Origin: Callorhinus ursinus
Lineage: Eukaryota > Chordata > Mammalia > Carnivora > Otariidae
Assembly: GCF_003265705.1 (NCBI RefSeq)
Contig: NW_020312968.1
Span: 6,671,812-6,735,811, forward strand
Length of the DNA: 64,000 bases
Direction of reading: 5' to 3'
This document shows, piece after piece, positions 26,801 to 40,069 of the stretch; the stretch's first letter is position 1; each line of letters begins with the position of its first letter. Position numbers and translations under genes: made by a program. The notes beneath the pieces are model-generated. The model was not told where the DNA came from, did not search any database, and was given only the letters and a program-made list of their open reading frames with translations.

Positions 26801-27967
26801 GCTATTTTATGCAAAAGAATGACTTTATAAATGAGATGCAAGATTAGGTACGAATATCTTATCTAGCTTCATTGGGTGGTAGCAGTGATGTATTAGATAT
26901 GTTTATTTGGCTTCTTTGTGTGTTTCTTTTCAGGGTTCTTTTTTTTTTTTTTAATGTGTGAGGAAATGTCAACTTCGGTCCTTCCCATATAAATGAGACA
27001 CATGTCACCTCAGACTAAACTGCGTTGGAAGGGATAGGCATCTATGCTGTAACAAGGACATTTCTGAATCTTACCTGAAGAACCCATGCCATCAGTATGG
27101 GATGTGATGTCCATGGAATATGAGAGGAAGAAAAGAATCAAGGACAATCAGAAGGTTTTCACCCTTGGCACCTGGAAAGGTAGAGTCAGAAGAAAAAGAG
27201 ATGAAAAGACTATAGGAAAAATAGTCTCGGTGGGAGGAGCTGAAGACCAGGAGTTTAATATGACATACTGGAATTGGGTTGTCTATTAGATACCCATGCT
27301 TGAGTTGAGTAGGCAGTTGGATATTTGAGTCTGGAGTTCAGAAGAGAAGTCTGGCCTGGAAATACACATTTGGGGATTATTAGCTCACTGATGCTAGTTA
27401 AAGCCACAGGACCAGGTGAGATCACCAGGTAAATGAACAGAAACAAAACAGAAAAGAGAACTCCAAAATTTGAGAGGACAGGGAGAAGAAAAACCAACCA
27501 AAGACACTGAAAATGAATAATCAGTGGAGTAGGAGGAAAATAAGAAATGTGTCGTAGGCTTATAACTCAAATATAATGAGGACTAAAAATTGACCATTGG
27601 ATTTTGCAGTGTGGAGGTCAATGTCGACTTTGGCAAGCAGATATTTAGTGACACGGTATAAGGAAAAGCCTGAATTTCAGTGGTTTTACAAGAGAAGGGG
27701 CAGTGAGGAATAGGAGGCAGTTAGTTATTCTAGCCAAAATGTGTTTACATGCTGATGGCAGAGATCCAGTGAGAATGAGAAATTGACGTAGGTTATGAAA
27801 AGATAATATTGCTCAACAGAGCCCCATAGATTCTGAATTGTTTTAGTTCACTGATGTGCTTTTTGGTTTTGTTACTGAGCTGTGCGTCTCTAACTGAATC
27901 TTTGTAAAGAGATGGGGCAACTTACCCCTTGCTTATATATAGTGTTCACTGTATAGCAGTTCAAAAG

Positions 27968-28070
27968 AATGGGACAAAAGGTGGTGATGGAAGAAGAGAG
28001 AAAAAGAAAAATGGGGAAGAGTAAGGAGAAGAAGGGAAGAATACAACAAATAAAGGGAGATAAAAGGGCA
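27968..28070. other. Purine-rich tract
   Basis: About 100 nt almost wholly A/G on + (agaagagagaaaaagaaaaa and similar). It contains no clean tandem unit. Confidence 0.7.
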
Positions 28071-28696
28071 AAAATGAGGTGAGATTACAGCAAATAAGTG
28101 GGGAAAAATATAAATATAAAGCAAAACACTGCATTTTGTCTTTGCTATGTGTTATAATTAAACACATGTGCATTCTTATACTTATGTAAATAAATATTAT
28201 AAATATGAAATTATAAATTCTAAATTCATGTGCTCAATGATATTTCAAAGTTTAGAAACACCTCAAGTTAACAAAATCTAGACTGTCTTCAGCTATTTCT
28301 TCCGTCAATACTTTTTGAACAAGAATGTGAAGGTCAAAGAGCTAGATAATATGAACAAAATAAAAGTACCTTTTTTCTTAAGAGAGTATATTCCAAAGTA
28401 AAGTTTGCCTTGCTCTGTAAGGAAGAAGAGTTATGATCCCCTTACCAAAAACATGAAATCTCTTTTTTCAAGGGGAAAAAAAAAAAGAAGAGAGAAAATG
28501 ACGAGTGAAACTATGAAAAGTAAGCTATGATTTTTAGAAATATCTTTTAAATGCAGACTCCTTAGGAATAGACGCTGTAAATTTTATGCTCTGAAATTTC
28601 TAGGTCTGATGCCAACCAGTAGCTGCTCAAGTTGCTAATTTTTGATTATAGTAACAATGATGATGATGGTGATGTAATTATGATCTGGAGAAAATT

Positions 28697-28701
28697 GTAT
28701 G

Positions 28702-28735
<34 letters not shown>

Positions 28736-28744
28736 TGTATGTAT
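28697..28744. repeat. (GTAT)n microsatellite
   Basis: About 11 GTAT/ATGT units after a short TATA interruption. Confidence 0.95.
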
Positions 28745-30320
28745 AAGCTGTTTAAGTTATAGCCAAGAACAACATTTAGATATTTTGCTTTTCTAAAAAC
28801 CAAACAGAAGGTAAACCAACCCAAATTTCAAAAAGGAATGAGTAAAGTTAGCCGTAAAGAAGAATTTCCCACCAGTGAGACACTTGGATGCTACATCAAG
28901 TCACCAAACAAACCACATTAAGGTATCCCCTCCCCTGCAGAGAATGCCCCAGCATCCTGCTTCCATTCAGTTATTGATGGGTGCAAAATAGGGAACAGAA
29001 GGCACTGTCAGCAAAATTGAATGAAAATGATGGGATGTGATTCTTCTTCCTCAAGAACAGAACCTACCCAACACATGAAATCTGATTCATTTTAAATCAG
29101 CAGCTCCCCTTATTTTTGTTACTTTTAGGGAAGGACAAGAAGATGCTTGTGACATTTGTTTATAACCTCAACACCTTCAAATGATGGAGTTAAGCATAAT
29201 AGTTGGAAGCCATTGAGTAGAGAAGATTTCTTTTGTTCCTATATCATTCAAATAATGTAAAAACCTGTAAACTATAAGACATTTACAAAATCCTTGGAGT
29301 GGGGAAAAAAACAAACAAATTAAGATCATTACATTTGAATATCATCAAGGATTCTGGGGGAAAAGTTTATTTTGACAGGTTGGGGCTGATATTTTTTCTG
29401 CAGGTGTCAGCATCCTTCTTATCTTCCTTAAGACAATTGAGAAAATGGACCACGGAGCACATACATTCAAAACCACACTAATGAAAACTTTAAAAATAAG
29501 TGCCAAAAGGCTGGTCATATCTTCAATCATTATAATATCTTGGAGATATGAAACAGTTATTTAAAATTGCAGTGTTTATAAAATTACAAAAAATAATAAT
29601 TTTGACTTTTGGTAAGACTCAACCACCCAAAAGGAGGGAGTGGGCAAGAAATTCAACTGCTATAGTCGTTGTCATTCTCCAATATTTTTCCTTCTAGATT
29701 ATATTTATTTTTTTGAGGCTGTGAAGCCCTTAAGAAGTAGAGAATAAATAGCTGCTGATGTCTGCTTTGTTAAAAAACGCAATATAAAATATTGTAGTTG
29801 CCAAACAGAACAGGATGAATTCTGTGGAGAAACACATTTAACTATAAGGTCCTGGAGAGAAACTGGCCAACCCTGAGACCAGAGAGAAAAAAGGAGATTC
29901 ACTCAAAATAAAAATCCTCCTTCTAACCTTTTACAATGATAATAATCTTTTTTATATACATAAGAAGGAGGGTAAGGGCATGCACACCAATTTTTTTTTG
30001 CACATTTTTCCTTCTGTTTTTATTGTACATGAAATTAAAATTAAACACAGGCTGAGTAGGTAGCTGGTATGTTTCCAAGTTCTACCACCCTTGAGCTGGA
30101 AGAGGAAATATAAAATGCTAAAGCATAGTTCTTCAAACAGTGAATTATATACTGGAGTATTTGTGAGAAACTGTAATTAGATATTTTATGACACCATTGG
30201 TCTACAGAAAAACAAAAACAGCTCTTATTCTATCTGGTTTGGGGCGCTGGCTTTTTTTTTTTAACTATTCATATTCAATAAATAGCTATTTACAAAGACC
30301 TTTAGAGTTCTCCGTGGTTG

Positions 30321-30343
30321 CGCGCGGGGGGCGGGGGGGGGGG
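30321..30343. other. G-run cluster
   Basis: GCGCGC followed by G6, C, G11 in an otherwise AT-rich region. It could form a G-quadruplex on the + strand. Confidence 0.7.
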
Positions 30344-32164
30344 AATTAAATGGTGAGTCTTGCTTTTTCTTTGCACATTTAGAATATTCTGGGGGAGGGG
30401 ACATTTCTTATTTAACCACGCTGTCATAACATATATATTCAGAGTGTGTGTTCTCACATTTCAATTACCACCATAAAGAGCAACCACTGTAAATAAGTGT
30501 GCTGAAACGAAAATACATTCTCTTGTGTGAGATTTTGTGGCTAAAATCTTTTATAGTAATAGGATACCAAAATAACAACCAGATGAAAATAATGTGTTGT
30601 AAGCCCTTGGCAGTTACGCTTATATCCGTGGATTGCTTAAAACAAAAAGGAATCTCTTCCCTCCCCCCAAGCATTTCTGCAATATTCCAAGTCACAAAGA
30701 AGAATGCTTGTCAAGATTCAGGGATAAACAAACAACATGAAACAAACAAAAAAGCACTAAAGAAATGTGTAACAACTAAAAGCAGAAGATTGTTCCCAGA
30801 GCATAAAGAGGCAGGAAGCAAGGCTGGCTGAACTCGGTGCGGTCTTCATCCCTCCTTCCCAGCTCCGCACAGAAGATGCTAATTACTTCTCATTAGCATA
30901 CATTAACAAATGTTAATGAGTGTCTTCTAAAGAACAAAGGCAGCGAGGGGCAGCATAGAGGCAGGATGATGGCTGAGTTGCAAGTTAAGCACTGCAACGG
31001 AAGACAGGCAGAGAAAAAGAAAATGAGTGACTTAGGAAGGCATTCGTAATTTCCTAAAATTTGGAAGGAGTGTCTTCCTGACAAAATCGTAAAAGCACCA
31101 AAAAGGATGAAATGATTTCGTTCATTTTAGTTTTTAAGGAAAATTAAAAAGGAGAAGGAAATAAAAGAAAAATCAAGTCATTACCTAGAACGAATTGTTC
31201 TTTTTTTGGGCTCTCTAGCTGTTCGGGAAAAATCATATTTTATAGGATTTGCTACCCAACTAGGGATATTAATTAACATCATCATCAGTTAAGGAAAAGG
31301 AATTCTGAATTCTAGATGTAGGTGTATAAGAATTGTGACCACCCAACTACCCACTCCAATCTTTTTCCCTACAGACTCAATTTATGATTCTCAATAAGAC
31401 TCAACCTGTAAGTAATGTGTACGCGGTCTATAATTTTATCAAAATAGTTCACATAGAATGTGAAATATGTGTTAATTTATATCCTAAATGCAGCTGAATC
31501 ATTATAATATATATTATATGGATATATTATATATAAGTCCTTATAATAAATAAATAAGAAAATACTTTTTAAAATAATAAGTATCTAAATATATAAAATA
31601 AAATAATAAATAAATTAAATTCCTTTTAATAAATCAATAGATGGTAAATGATAGTGAGAGAGAGATAACCTACTGGTCTGTTTCTCTGGAGAACCCTAAT
31701 CCAGACAGTCTTTCTATTCAAGATTACCAGAATAGAACCAAATACTAGAAACAATAACACAAGATATAACTTGACAAGTTCCAATAGAGAAATCCAAGCA
31801 GAAGATCTGGTAGAGTTCATAAGACAGAGGGGGCAATCATGTTCACTAGGGAATTTTAGGATATCTGCTCTTTGTTACAGTTCTTCAAATACTTCTGAAA
31901 ACAGGCAGAAGACTAACCAGGATAAATAAATGTTTCACTATCTGATTTCCTTTGGATTAATCCCAATTCTTTCAACACCATGGCCATGAAGAAGAAAGTT
32001 TGTTTCCATGAGTAGCCAAGTACTGAGAAATATGAAAAAAGAAGGTCTTTTGTTCATCTGGGTCCCTAAAACTATTGCATTCATACCATAGAACTACAAA
32101 AGACAACTCAGAGTTTTCAAGGAAGCAACTGCCTTAGTGGAAAGATCCCAAGTTAGATGAATAT

Positions 32165-32504
32165 TTGTGTTTTGGCTCTGCTACAATTTTATGCCATCTC
32201 ATAACTTTGGACAATTTATTTAAATTCTCTATGCGTTGGTAAAAGGAAGAAGCAATAACAACTATACAGAGTTGCTGTGAAAATTAAAGCTATAATAAAT
32301 GCATATGATGTGGGGGGCACCTTGGTGGCTTAGTCAGTTAAGCGTCAGACTCTTGATTTCAGCTCACATCATGATTTCAGGGTCATAGGATCGAACCCCA
32401 TGGGGCTCTGCACTCAGTGAGGAGTCTGCTTGGGATTCTTTCTCTCCCTCTGCCCCTCCCCACCCTCTCTAAAATAAATAATCTTTTTTAAAAAAAAAAT
32501 CAAA

Positions 32505-32547
<43 letters not shown>

Positions 32548-32595
32548 ATGCAATGTATATAATATAGTGTGCCTGGCACATAGCAAAGGTTAAAA
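32165..32595 (+). repeat. MIR SINE split by a CAN-SINE
   Basis: The left part has 'aactttggacaatttattta' and 'gttgctgtgaaaattaaagc'. After the inserted SINE the MIR resumes with 'gtgtgcctggcacatagcaa'. Confidence 0.85.
32314..32548 (+). mobile_element. CAN-SINE with long (AAAT)n tail
   Basis: Diverged head GGGGCACCTTGGTGGCTTAG and an expanded tail of about 12 AAAT units. AAATGCA(T) repeats at both ends as the likely target duplication. Confidence 0.9.
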
Positions 32596-33408
32596 TAATC
32601 TACAAGGGCTGTTAAAATGCTTTATACATACCTACACACCAAATTTTGACAGTTTTCACCTAAAATTCTAGAAAGACAAGGAAGACACATCTACTCTGAC
32701 CTTTATCTTAATATCTGAGACTCAGCAAGTAGGAAAATTGCCATAATATTCAGTTTGGGATTGTATTAAAGGCCATTTAACCAAAAGATAAAGACAAGGA
32801 ATAAAATATTACCCTAAAGTCTGTCTCTTGGTACCCTTATCTTCTCCTCACCATGCTTGTTGATGATGCCAACCAACATGGAAAGTCATGCTGCTTGAGC
32901 CAAATGTCAGCTTAACCGTCCAATTCTTGCTTGTTAGCAACTGGAGGAGCAATTACAAAAGGTTGAAGTTGACTCAAAAAGGGGCATTAGTGGTCATTGT
33001 GAATAATGGTTTTTTAGTGCCACGAAAGTTATAAAATTAGTTCCATACAGAGACAAAAATCAATAGACTCTGGAATGAGAGATTTGCATGTTCTCTCTCA
33101 CCTAGCTTCCAAATTCAAGAAGTGGTAGTACCCTGGCATCCAGAGGACAAATTATTACACCTGAGTGGCAAGAGAAAAAAAAAGGTGTAGGGTGAGGAGC
33201 ATGTAGTAGTTGGGGGTGGGGGTGCCAATAATTGGCTTTTCTAAGTGCTTCCAGGTAATGCTAATGTTGCCAGACCTCAAATCTCACTTTGGGAACCAAC
33301 ACTAAGAGGCATCCAGAGGGAGTGGGGAAAGTTAATCAGCATCTGCCACCTTCTTTTAGGAACCATAACTATTATGACCTAGAAATTGTTTTTCTTTGAT
33401 TGTCTATC

Positions 33409-34097
<689 letters not shown>

Positions 34098-34716
34098 TTA
34101 CGTATCATTACGATGAGCATTGGGGGGTCTTCCAACTTTGTCCATTCTTTTCAGATGCTTGCTTCTTCTAGGTCCTTTGCATTTCCATATAAATTTTAGG
34201 ATCAGCTTGTCAACTTATGTAGAAATTTTAAAAAGCCTGGTGGGATATTGATTAGAATTGTGTTAAATCTAAAAATTAATTTGAAGAGAACTGGTATTTT
34301 GGTAATGTTGAATCTTTCATTCTACAAATGAGTACATCCATTTATTTAGGGCTTTTTTAGTTTCTTTCAGCAATGTCTTGTAGTTTTTAACATGTAGGTC
34401 TTGCACTACTTTGGTCAAATTTGTTTCTAAGTGCTTTGTAATTTTTTTTCTGATACTGAAATGATATTTTTAAAACTTCAATTTCTGATTGTTGTTTTTA
34501 TACATTGGTCTGTAGTTTTGTGTTCTTGGGAGTGTCTTCATTTGATTTTGGTATCATAGTAATCCTAGTATTGGAGAAAGTTGGGGAATGAAATACTCTC
34601 TCCTCTTCCTTCTTCCACACAAACTTGTGCAAAGTCAGAATTACTCCTTCCTTGAATATGGTAGAATTATCCATGGAAATAATCAAAGTTTGATATATTC
34701 ATTGTAAGACAATTTT

Positions 34717-34919
34717 TTTAAGATTTGTTTATTTATTTGAGAGACAGAAAGAGGGACAGAGAGTGAGATGGGGAGGGGCAGAGGGAGAGGGACAGTCTTA
34801 AGCAGACTCTTCACTGAGAACGGAACCCAACTCAGGGCTTGATCTCACGATTCTAAGATCACGACCTGGAGCTGAAACCAAGAGTCCAACACTTAACTGA
34901 TTATGCCACCCAGGTGCCC
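34717..34919 (-). mobile_element. CAN-SINE, diverged
   Basis: Target duplication TGT(T)AAGACAATTTTT at about 34,703-34,717 and 34,921-34,936. The head reads GCCACCCAGGTGCCCC on +. Confidence 0.94.
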
Positions 34920-36010
34920 CTGTTAAGACAATTTTTAACTATAATTTCAATTTCCTTAACACATGTAAGGCTATTAAGTTCAATTTGTTTCTTCTTGAGT
35001 GAGCTGTAGTAGGTTGTCATATAAGCAATGTGTACAATGTATCTGTTATCAAATTTATTGGCCCAAGTTGTTCATAATTTTGCCTTATTATCCTTTCAGT
35101 ATCTGTAGAATTTGTAGCGATGCTACATCTCTCATTGCTGTCTTAAAATTGTTATTTCTTCTTGATAAATTTCAGATCATTTTTGTCATTGGTTTATTAA
35201 TTTTATTGATCTCCAAGAATATGTTTTGGTGTAGTTTTCTCTATTGTTTTTCTGTTTTCTATTTACTTCAGTTCTGATCTACATCACCTACTTTCTTCTG
35301 CTTATTTTGGATTTTATTTATTCTTCTTTGGTTTCTTAAGGTAGAAACAGATCCTTTTTTCTAATATAGGCATATCATACTATTAAATACCGTTTTAGCT
35401 GCATCTCAAAATTTTGAAGCTTATGTGTTTATTTAAATTCAGTTCAAAACACTTTCTAATTTCTCTTGATTTTTTATTTGGCCCATGGCTCATTTAGAAG
35501 TATAATATTTAGTTTCCAAATATTTTGGGATTTTTCACGTATCTTTTGCTTTAGAGTTCTAATTTAATTCCACTGTAGTTAGAGAATATACTTTGTATAA
35601 CTTGAATCCTTTTAATGTGTTGAGACTTATGTTTTAGAATATGATTTATCTTGCTAAATGTTCTATGTACATGTGAAGAGAGTGTATTCTGTTGCTCTTA
35701 GGTGGAGTTATATAAATGCCAGTTAGTTCAAGATGGTTGACAGTATTGTGGAGGTCTTTTTTTTATATGTTTACTGACATTATTTTGCTTTTTCTATCAA
35801 TTATTGTGAAAACAGTGCTGACTATAACAATAGACTTATTTATTTTTCTTTGCAGTGCTATCACTATTTGCTTTATGTATTTTGAAGTTCTGCTATTAGG
35901 TGTATAAATGTTTACATTTTTTATTTCCTATTGATAAATTTACCTCTATCATTAAGAAATAATGTTATTTATTCCTGATAATATTCTTGGTTCTAAAATA
36001 AAATGTATCC

Positions 36011-36210
36011 GGGGCACCTGGGTGGCTCAGCTGTTAAGCGTCTGCCTTTGGCTCAGGTCATGATCCCGGGGTCCTGGGACCGAGCCCCGCATCAGGCTCC
36101 CTGTTCTGCAGGAAGCCTGCTTCTTCTCCCTCTCCCACTCCCCCTGCTTGTGTTCCCTCTCTCACTCTCTGTCAAAATAAATAAATAAAATCTTTAAAAA
36201 ATAATAAAAT
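36011..36210 (+). mobile_element. CAN-SINE, full length
   Basis: Near-consensus. Flanks AAAATAAAATGTATCC and AAAATAAAGCTTATCC are an imperfect target duplication (35,995-36,010 and 36,211-36,226). Confidence 0.94.
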
Positions 36211-36730
36211 AAAATAAAGCTTATCCAATATTAATATGACCACTTCAGCTTTCTTTTTACTAGTTTAATACAGTATGTCTTTTTCCATCCTTTTATCTTT
36301 AACTTATGTATATCTTTATACTGAAAGTGCATTTGTTATAGGCAACATATAGTTGGATACTGAAATTTTTATCTAATCTGACAATTTCTAACTTTTAATT
36401 TGGGTATTTAGACCATTAATATTTAATGTGCATACCTACAAGTTTGTTTTGAAAGCTATCTTGCTATTTTTTGATTAATCTTCTAGTTTCTGCTTTTCCC
36501 TTTTTTCAGTCTTTTTTTGGATGAATTGACTTTTCCAGTATTACTATTTTATTGACTTTTATGGCCTATTATCTATAACTAGTTAAATACCACTTTACTA
36601 CTTAATATGGTGCCACAGAAAATTATATAAATAGAAAATTATATAAATACCATTTCATTTATAGTGTAAAATCTTATACCAGAATGTTTTCATTTCTTCT
36701 TTTCCAGACTTTATGCTGTTGTCACACATG

Positions 36731-37415
36731 TTTTTTTTTTTAATTTTTTATTGTTATGTTAATCACCATATATTACATCATTAGTTTTTGATGCAGTGTT
36801 CCATGATTCATTGTTTGTTCATAACACCCAGTGCACCATGCAAAACGTGCCCTCCTCAATACCCATCACCAGGCTAACCCATCCCCCCACCCCCCTACCC
36901 TCTAGAACCCTCAGTTTGTTTTTCAGAGTCCATCATCTCTCATGGTTCGTCTCCCCCTCTGACATACTCCCCTTTTCTTCCTCTCCTGTTATCTTCTTCT
37001 TTTCCTTTTTTCTTAAAATATGTTGCGTTATTTGTTTCAGAAGTACAGATCTGTGATTCAACAGTCTTGCACAATTCACAGCGCTCACCGTAGCACATAC
37101 CCTCCCCAATGTCTATCACCCAGCCATCCCATCCCTCCCACCCCCAACCACTCCAGTAACACTCAGTTTGTTTCCTGAGATTAAGAATTCCTCATATCAG
37201 TGAGGTCATGTGATACATGTCTTTCTCTGATTGACTTATTTCACTCAGCATAACACCCTCCAGTTCCATCCACGTCGTTGCAAATGGCAAGATCTCATTC
37301 CTTTTGATGGCTGCATAATATTCCATTGTGTATATATACCACAACTTCTTTATCCATTCATCTGTCGATGGGCATCTTGGCTCTTTCCACAGTTTGGCTA
37401 TTGTGGACATTGCAG
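36731..37415 (-). mobile_element. Young L1 3' part; probable inversion breakpoint element
   Basis: A poly-T start, then the reverse of the carnivore L1 3' UTR and the ORF2 terminal block, ending at 37,415 in the text for A-M-S-T-I-A-K-L-W. The 3' flank in L1 orientation is CATGTGTGACA (36,720-36,730). The 5' flank beyond 37,415 (AGGTCCTCTTTTTC) shows no matching copy, so this element lacks a target duplication of its own. Its missing copy is found at 63,693-63,708 in front of another L1 piece. Confidence 0.9.
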
Positions 37416-37846
37416 CAGGTCCTCTTTTTCTGTCTAGCTTCTTTCACTCAGCATGATCATTTTGAGATGCATATACATGCTGTTGTGTGTATCGGGAGTT
37501 TTTTCTTTATTATTGTCAATTAACATTCCATCGTAAGGATCCATCGCAGTTTCTTTATTCACTGGTTGATGGACATTGGGTCATTTCCAGTTTTGGTTGC
37601 TGTAATCATTCATGTAAAGTCTTTGTAGGGACATAAGCCTTTATTTCTCTCGGGTAAATATCTTAGAGTGGAATAGCTAGGTCATATAGTAAATGTCTTT
37701 AACTTTTTAGAAGTTGCCAGACTCTTTTCCAAAGATATGCCATTTCACACACCCACCCGCTGTGTATGAGAGTGCTGTTTCTTCCCATACCCAACCCTCA
37801 GTATAGCCAGGTTTTAAAATTTTAACCATTTTAATAAATGTGTCAT

Positions 37847-38043
37847 GGGGGGCACCTGGGTGGCTCAGTTGGTTAAGCGTCTGCCTTCGGCCCGGGTCAT
37901 GATCCTGGAGTCCCGGGATCGAGTCCCGCATCGGGCTCCCTGCTTGGCAGGGAGTCTGCTTCTCCCTCTGACCCTCCCCCTTCTCATGTGCTCGCTCTCT
38001 CTCATTCTCTCTCTCTCAAATAAATAAATAAAATCTTTTAAAA
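37847..38043 (+). mobile_element. CAN-SINE, full length
   Basis: Target duplication AAATGTGTMATG at 37,835-37,846 and 38,043-38,054. Confidence 0.95.
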
Positions 38044-38117
38044 AAATGTGTAATGATATCTCACTGTGGTTTTAATTGCATTTCCCTAATGACTAATGAT
38101 GTCAAGTGTCTCTTCTT

Positions 38118-38761
38118 TTTTATTTTATTTTATTTTTTTATGAACATATAATATGTTATTTGTTTCAGGGGTCCAGGTGTGTGATTCATCAGTCTTACAC
38201 AATTCACAGCACTCACCATAGCACATACCCTCCCCAATGTCCATCACCCAGCCACCCCATCTCTCCCACCCCCACCACTCCAGCAACCCTCAGTTTCCTG
38301 AGGTTAAGAGGGTTAAGAGTCTCTTATGGTTTGTCTCCCCCTCCAGTTTCAGCTTGTTTCATTTTTCCCTCCCTTCCCCTATCATCCTCTGCCTTGTTTC
38401 TCAAATTCCACGTATCAGTGAGATCATATGATAATTGTCTTTCTCTGATTGACTTATTTCGCTCAGCATAATACCCTCTACTTCCATCCACATCATTGCA
38501 AATGGCAAAATTTCAATTTTTTGATGGCTGCATAATATTCTCTTGTGTATATATATGCCACATCTTCTTTATCCATTCATCTGTTGATGGACATCTAGGC
38601 TCTTTCCATAGTTTGGTTACTGTGGACATTGCTGCTATAAATATTGAGGTGCATGTGCGCCTTTGGATCACTACATTTGTATCTTTGGGGTAAATACCCA
38701 GTAGTGCAATTGCTGGGTTGTAGGGTAGCTCTATTTTCAACTTTTTGAGGAACCTCCATCG
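38118..38761 (-). mobile_element. 5'-truncated L1 with intact target duplication
   Basis: Reverse young-type L1 3' UTR and ORF2 end. AGTGTCTCTTCTT occurs at 38,105-38,117 and 38,762-38,774, so both ends of this copy are original and it is not a breakpoint. Confidence 0.93.
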
Positions 38762-39868
38762 AGTGTCTCTTCTTGTGCTGATTTGCTATCATTATCTTCT
38801 TTGGGGCAATACCCATTTAAGTCTTTTGCACATTTTTTGGGGGGTTGTTTTCTTATTATTAACTTTTGAGGGTTGTTATATATATTCTATTATTTATTCT
38901 GATTATGAGTCCTTTTTCAGATATATGATTTGCAAATTTTTCTCCCAGTCTGTGATTATCTTTTCATTGTCTTAATGGGGTCTTTTGAAGAGCAGACACT
39001 TATAATTTTAATAAAGTCCAATTTATAAATCTGTTATTTTATGGATTAAACATTTGGTGTTACCTCAAAAAATTTCTGCCTAATCCATAGTCTTCTATGT
39101 TTTCCTTTAGACTTTTTATGTTTTTAGGTTTTATACTGGGTCTATGGTCCATTTTGAGTTAATTTCTGTATATGGTATAAGATGCAGATTGAAATTCTTT
39201 TTTTTAGTGTATATCCAATTGTTCCAACACCGTTTATTGAAAAGACTATTGTTTCTCCACTAAATTGTCTTTGCACCTTTGTTGAGAATGCTTTGACCAT
39301 ATATATATATATATGTGAGTCTATTTCTGATTTCTCTCCTGTTCCAGATGCTTGTGATAGCCTGTTGGCTTCCCAAGTTCCCTCTCTGTCTTGGGTCTTT
39401 CCCACAGCCTCTACCCATTCCCGGTATTTGTCAGTTTCCCCCAGATCAGCAATGGACTCCCACCATCATAAATGTCTTGTCTTATGCCTGGCTTCTGCAT
39501 GGGTATACCAGGTACTGGGGGTGGACTGAGGTATCTTGGTTTTAATTCCTGAAGTGAATGTGGCCTGATCAGGGCCTTCAAAGACAGGGCAAACAGATAT
39601 AGTCAGGAAGGTCCCTTTGGCACTGCAAATTGGATGCTTTCCCCCATGAGAATACAAGGTTTTTATCTCTCCAATACCAGAGAACATATTGGGCATTGAC
39701 ATCCTATAGTCAAACTCTGCAAACTTCTATCAGTGAATCCTGCCTTTGGGGAAGAGTATTCAAACCAGTACTGAGGGGAAACACCAAGTGGGTACCCCAG
39801 TGAAGAGTGGTAGCTGTCAAGCAATATAAATCGCCTGGGGGTATAAAGGAATAGAAAAAGCTATCTGA

Positions 39869-40069
39869 GGGGCGCCTGGGTGGCTCAGTTGGTTAAGCGA
39901 CTGCCTTCGGCTCGGGTCATGATCCTGGAGTCCCGGGATCGAGTCCCGCATCGGACTCCCTGCTCGGCGGGGAGTCTGCCTCTCCCTCTGACCCTCTTCC
40001 CTCTCATGCTCTCTATCTCTCATTCTCTCTCTCTCTCAAATAAATAAATAAAATCTTTAAAAAAAAAAA
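39869..40069 (+). mobile_element. CAN-SINE inserted in the ERV
   Basis: Target duplication AGAAAAAGCTATCTGAG (39,852-39,868 and 40,070-40,086), perfect over 17 nt, with a near-consensus body. A relatively recent insertion. Confidence 0.97.

Larger units (their letters stand above)
23802..33395 (-). other. TMC1: TMC1 first coding intron, proximal part; sparse sequence
   Basis: Nearly 10 kb with few recognisable repeats. Only microsatellites (28,697-28,744), a purine-rich tract (27,968-28,070), a G-run cluster (30,321-30,343), AT-rich DNA (31,495-31,620) and the MIR/SINE at 32.2-32.6 kb stand out. Open frames here are short and none resembles a known protein. Low repeat density beside a gene's 5' coding exons could reflect retained regulatory sequence; this is inference only. 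Confidence 0.6.
37416..39345 (-). mobile_element. Old L1 ORF2 C-terminal region, interrupted
   Basis: Reverse L1 text: 'cttctttcactcagcatgat', 'aatagctaggtcatatagta', 'gtgatatctcactgtgg'-like text near 38,050, and 'caacaccgtttattgaaaag' near 39,225. It belongs to a different L1 copy from the one below 36.73 kb, since it covers a more 3' part at higher coordinates. A SINE and a younger L1 are inserted in it. It stops where retroviral sequence begins. Confidence 0.8.

Noticed and set aside
38118..38761. L1 at 38.1 kb as the inversion breakpoint
   Set aside because: It has a matching 13-nt target duplication on both sides, so neither end has been exchanged. The same reasoning excludes the L1s at 1,997 and 55,756.
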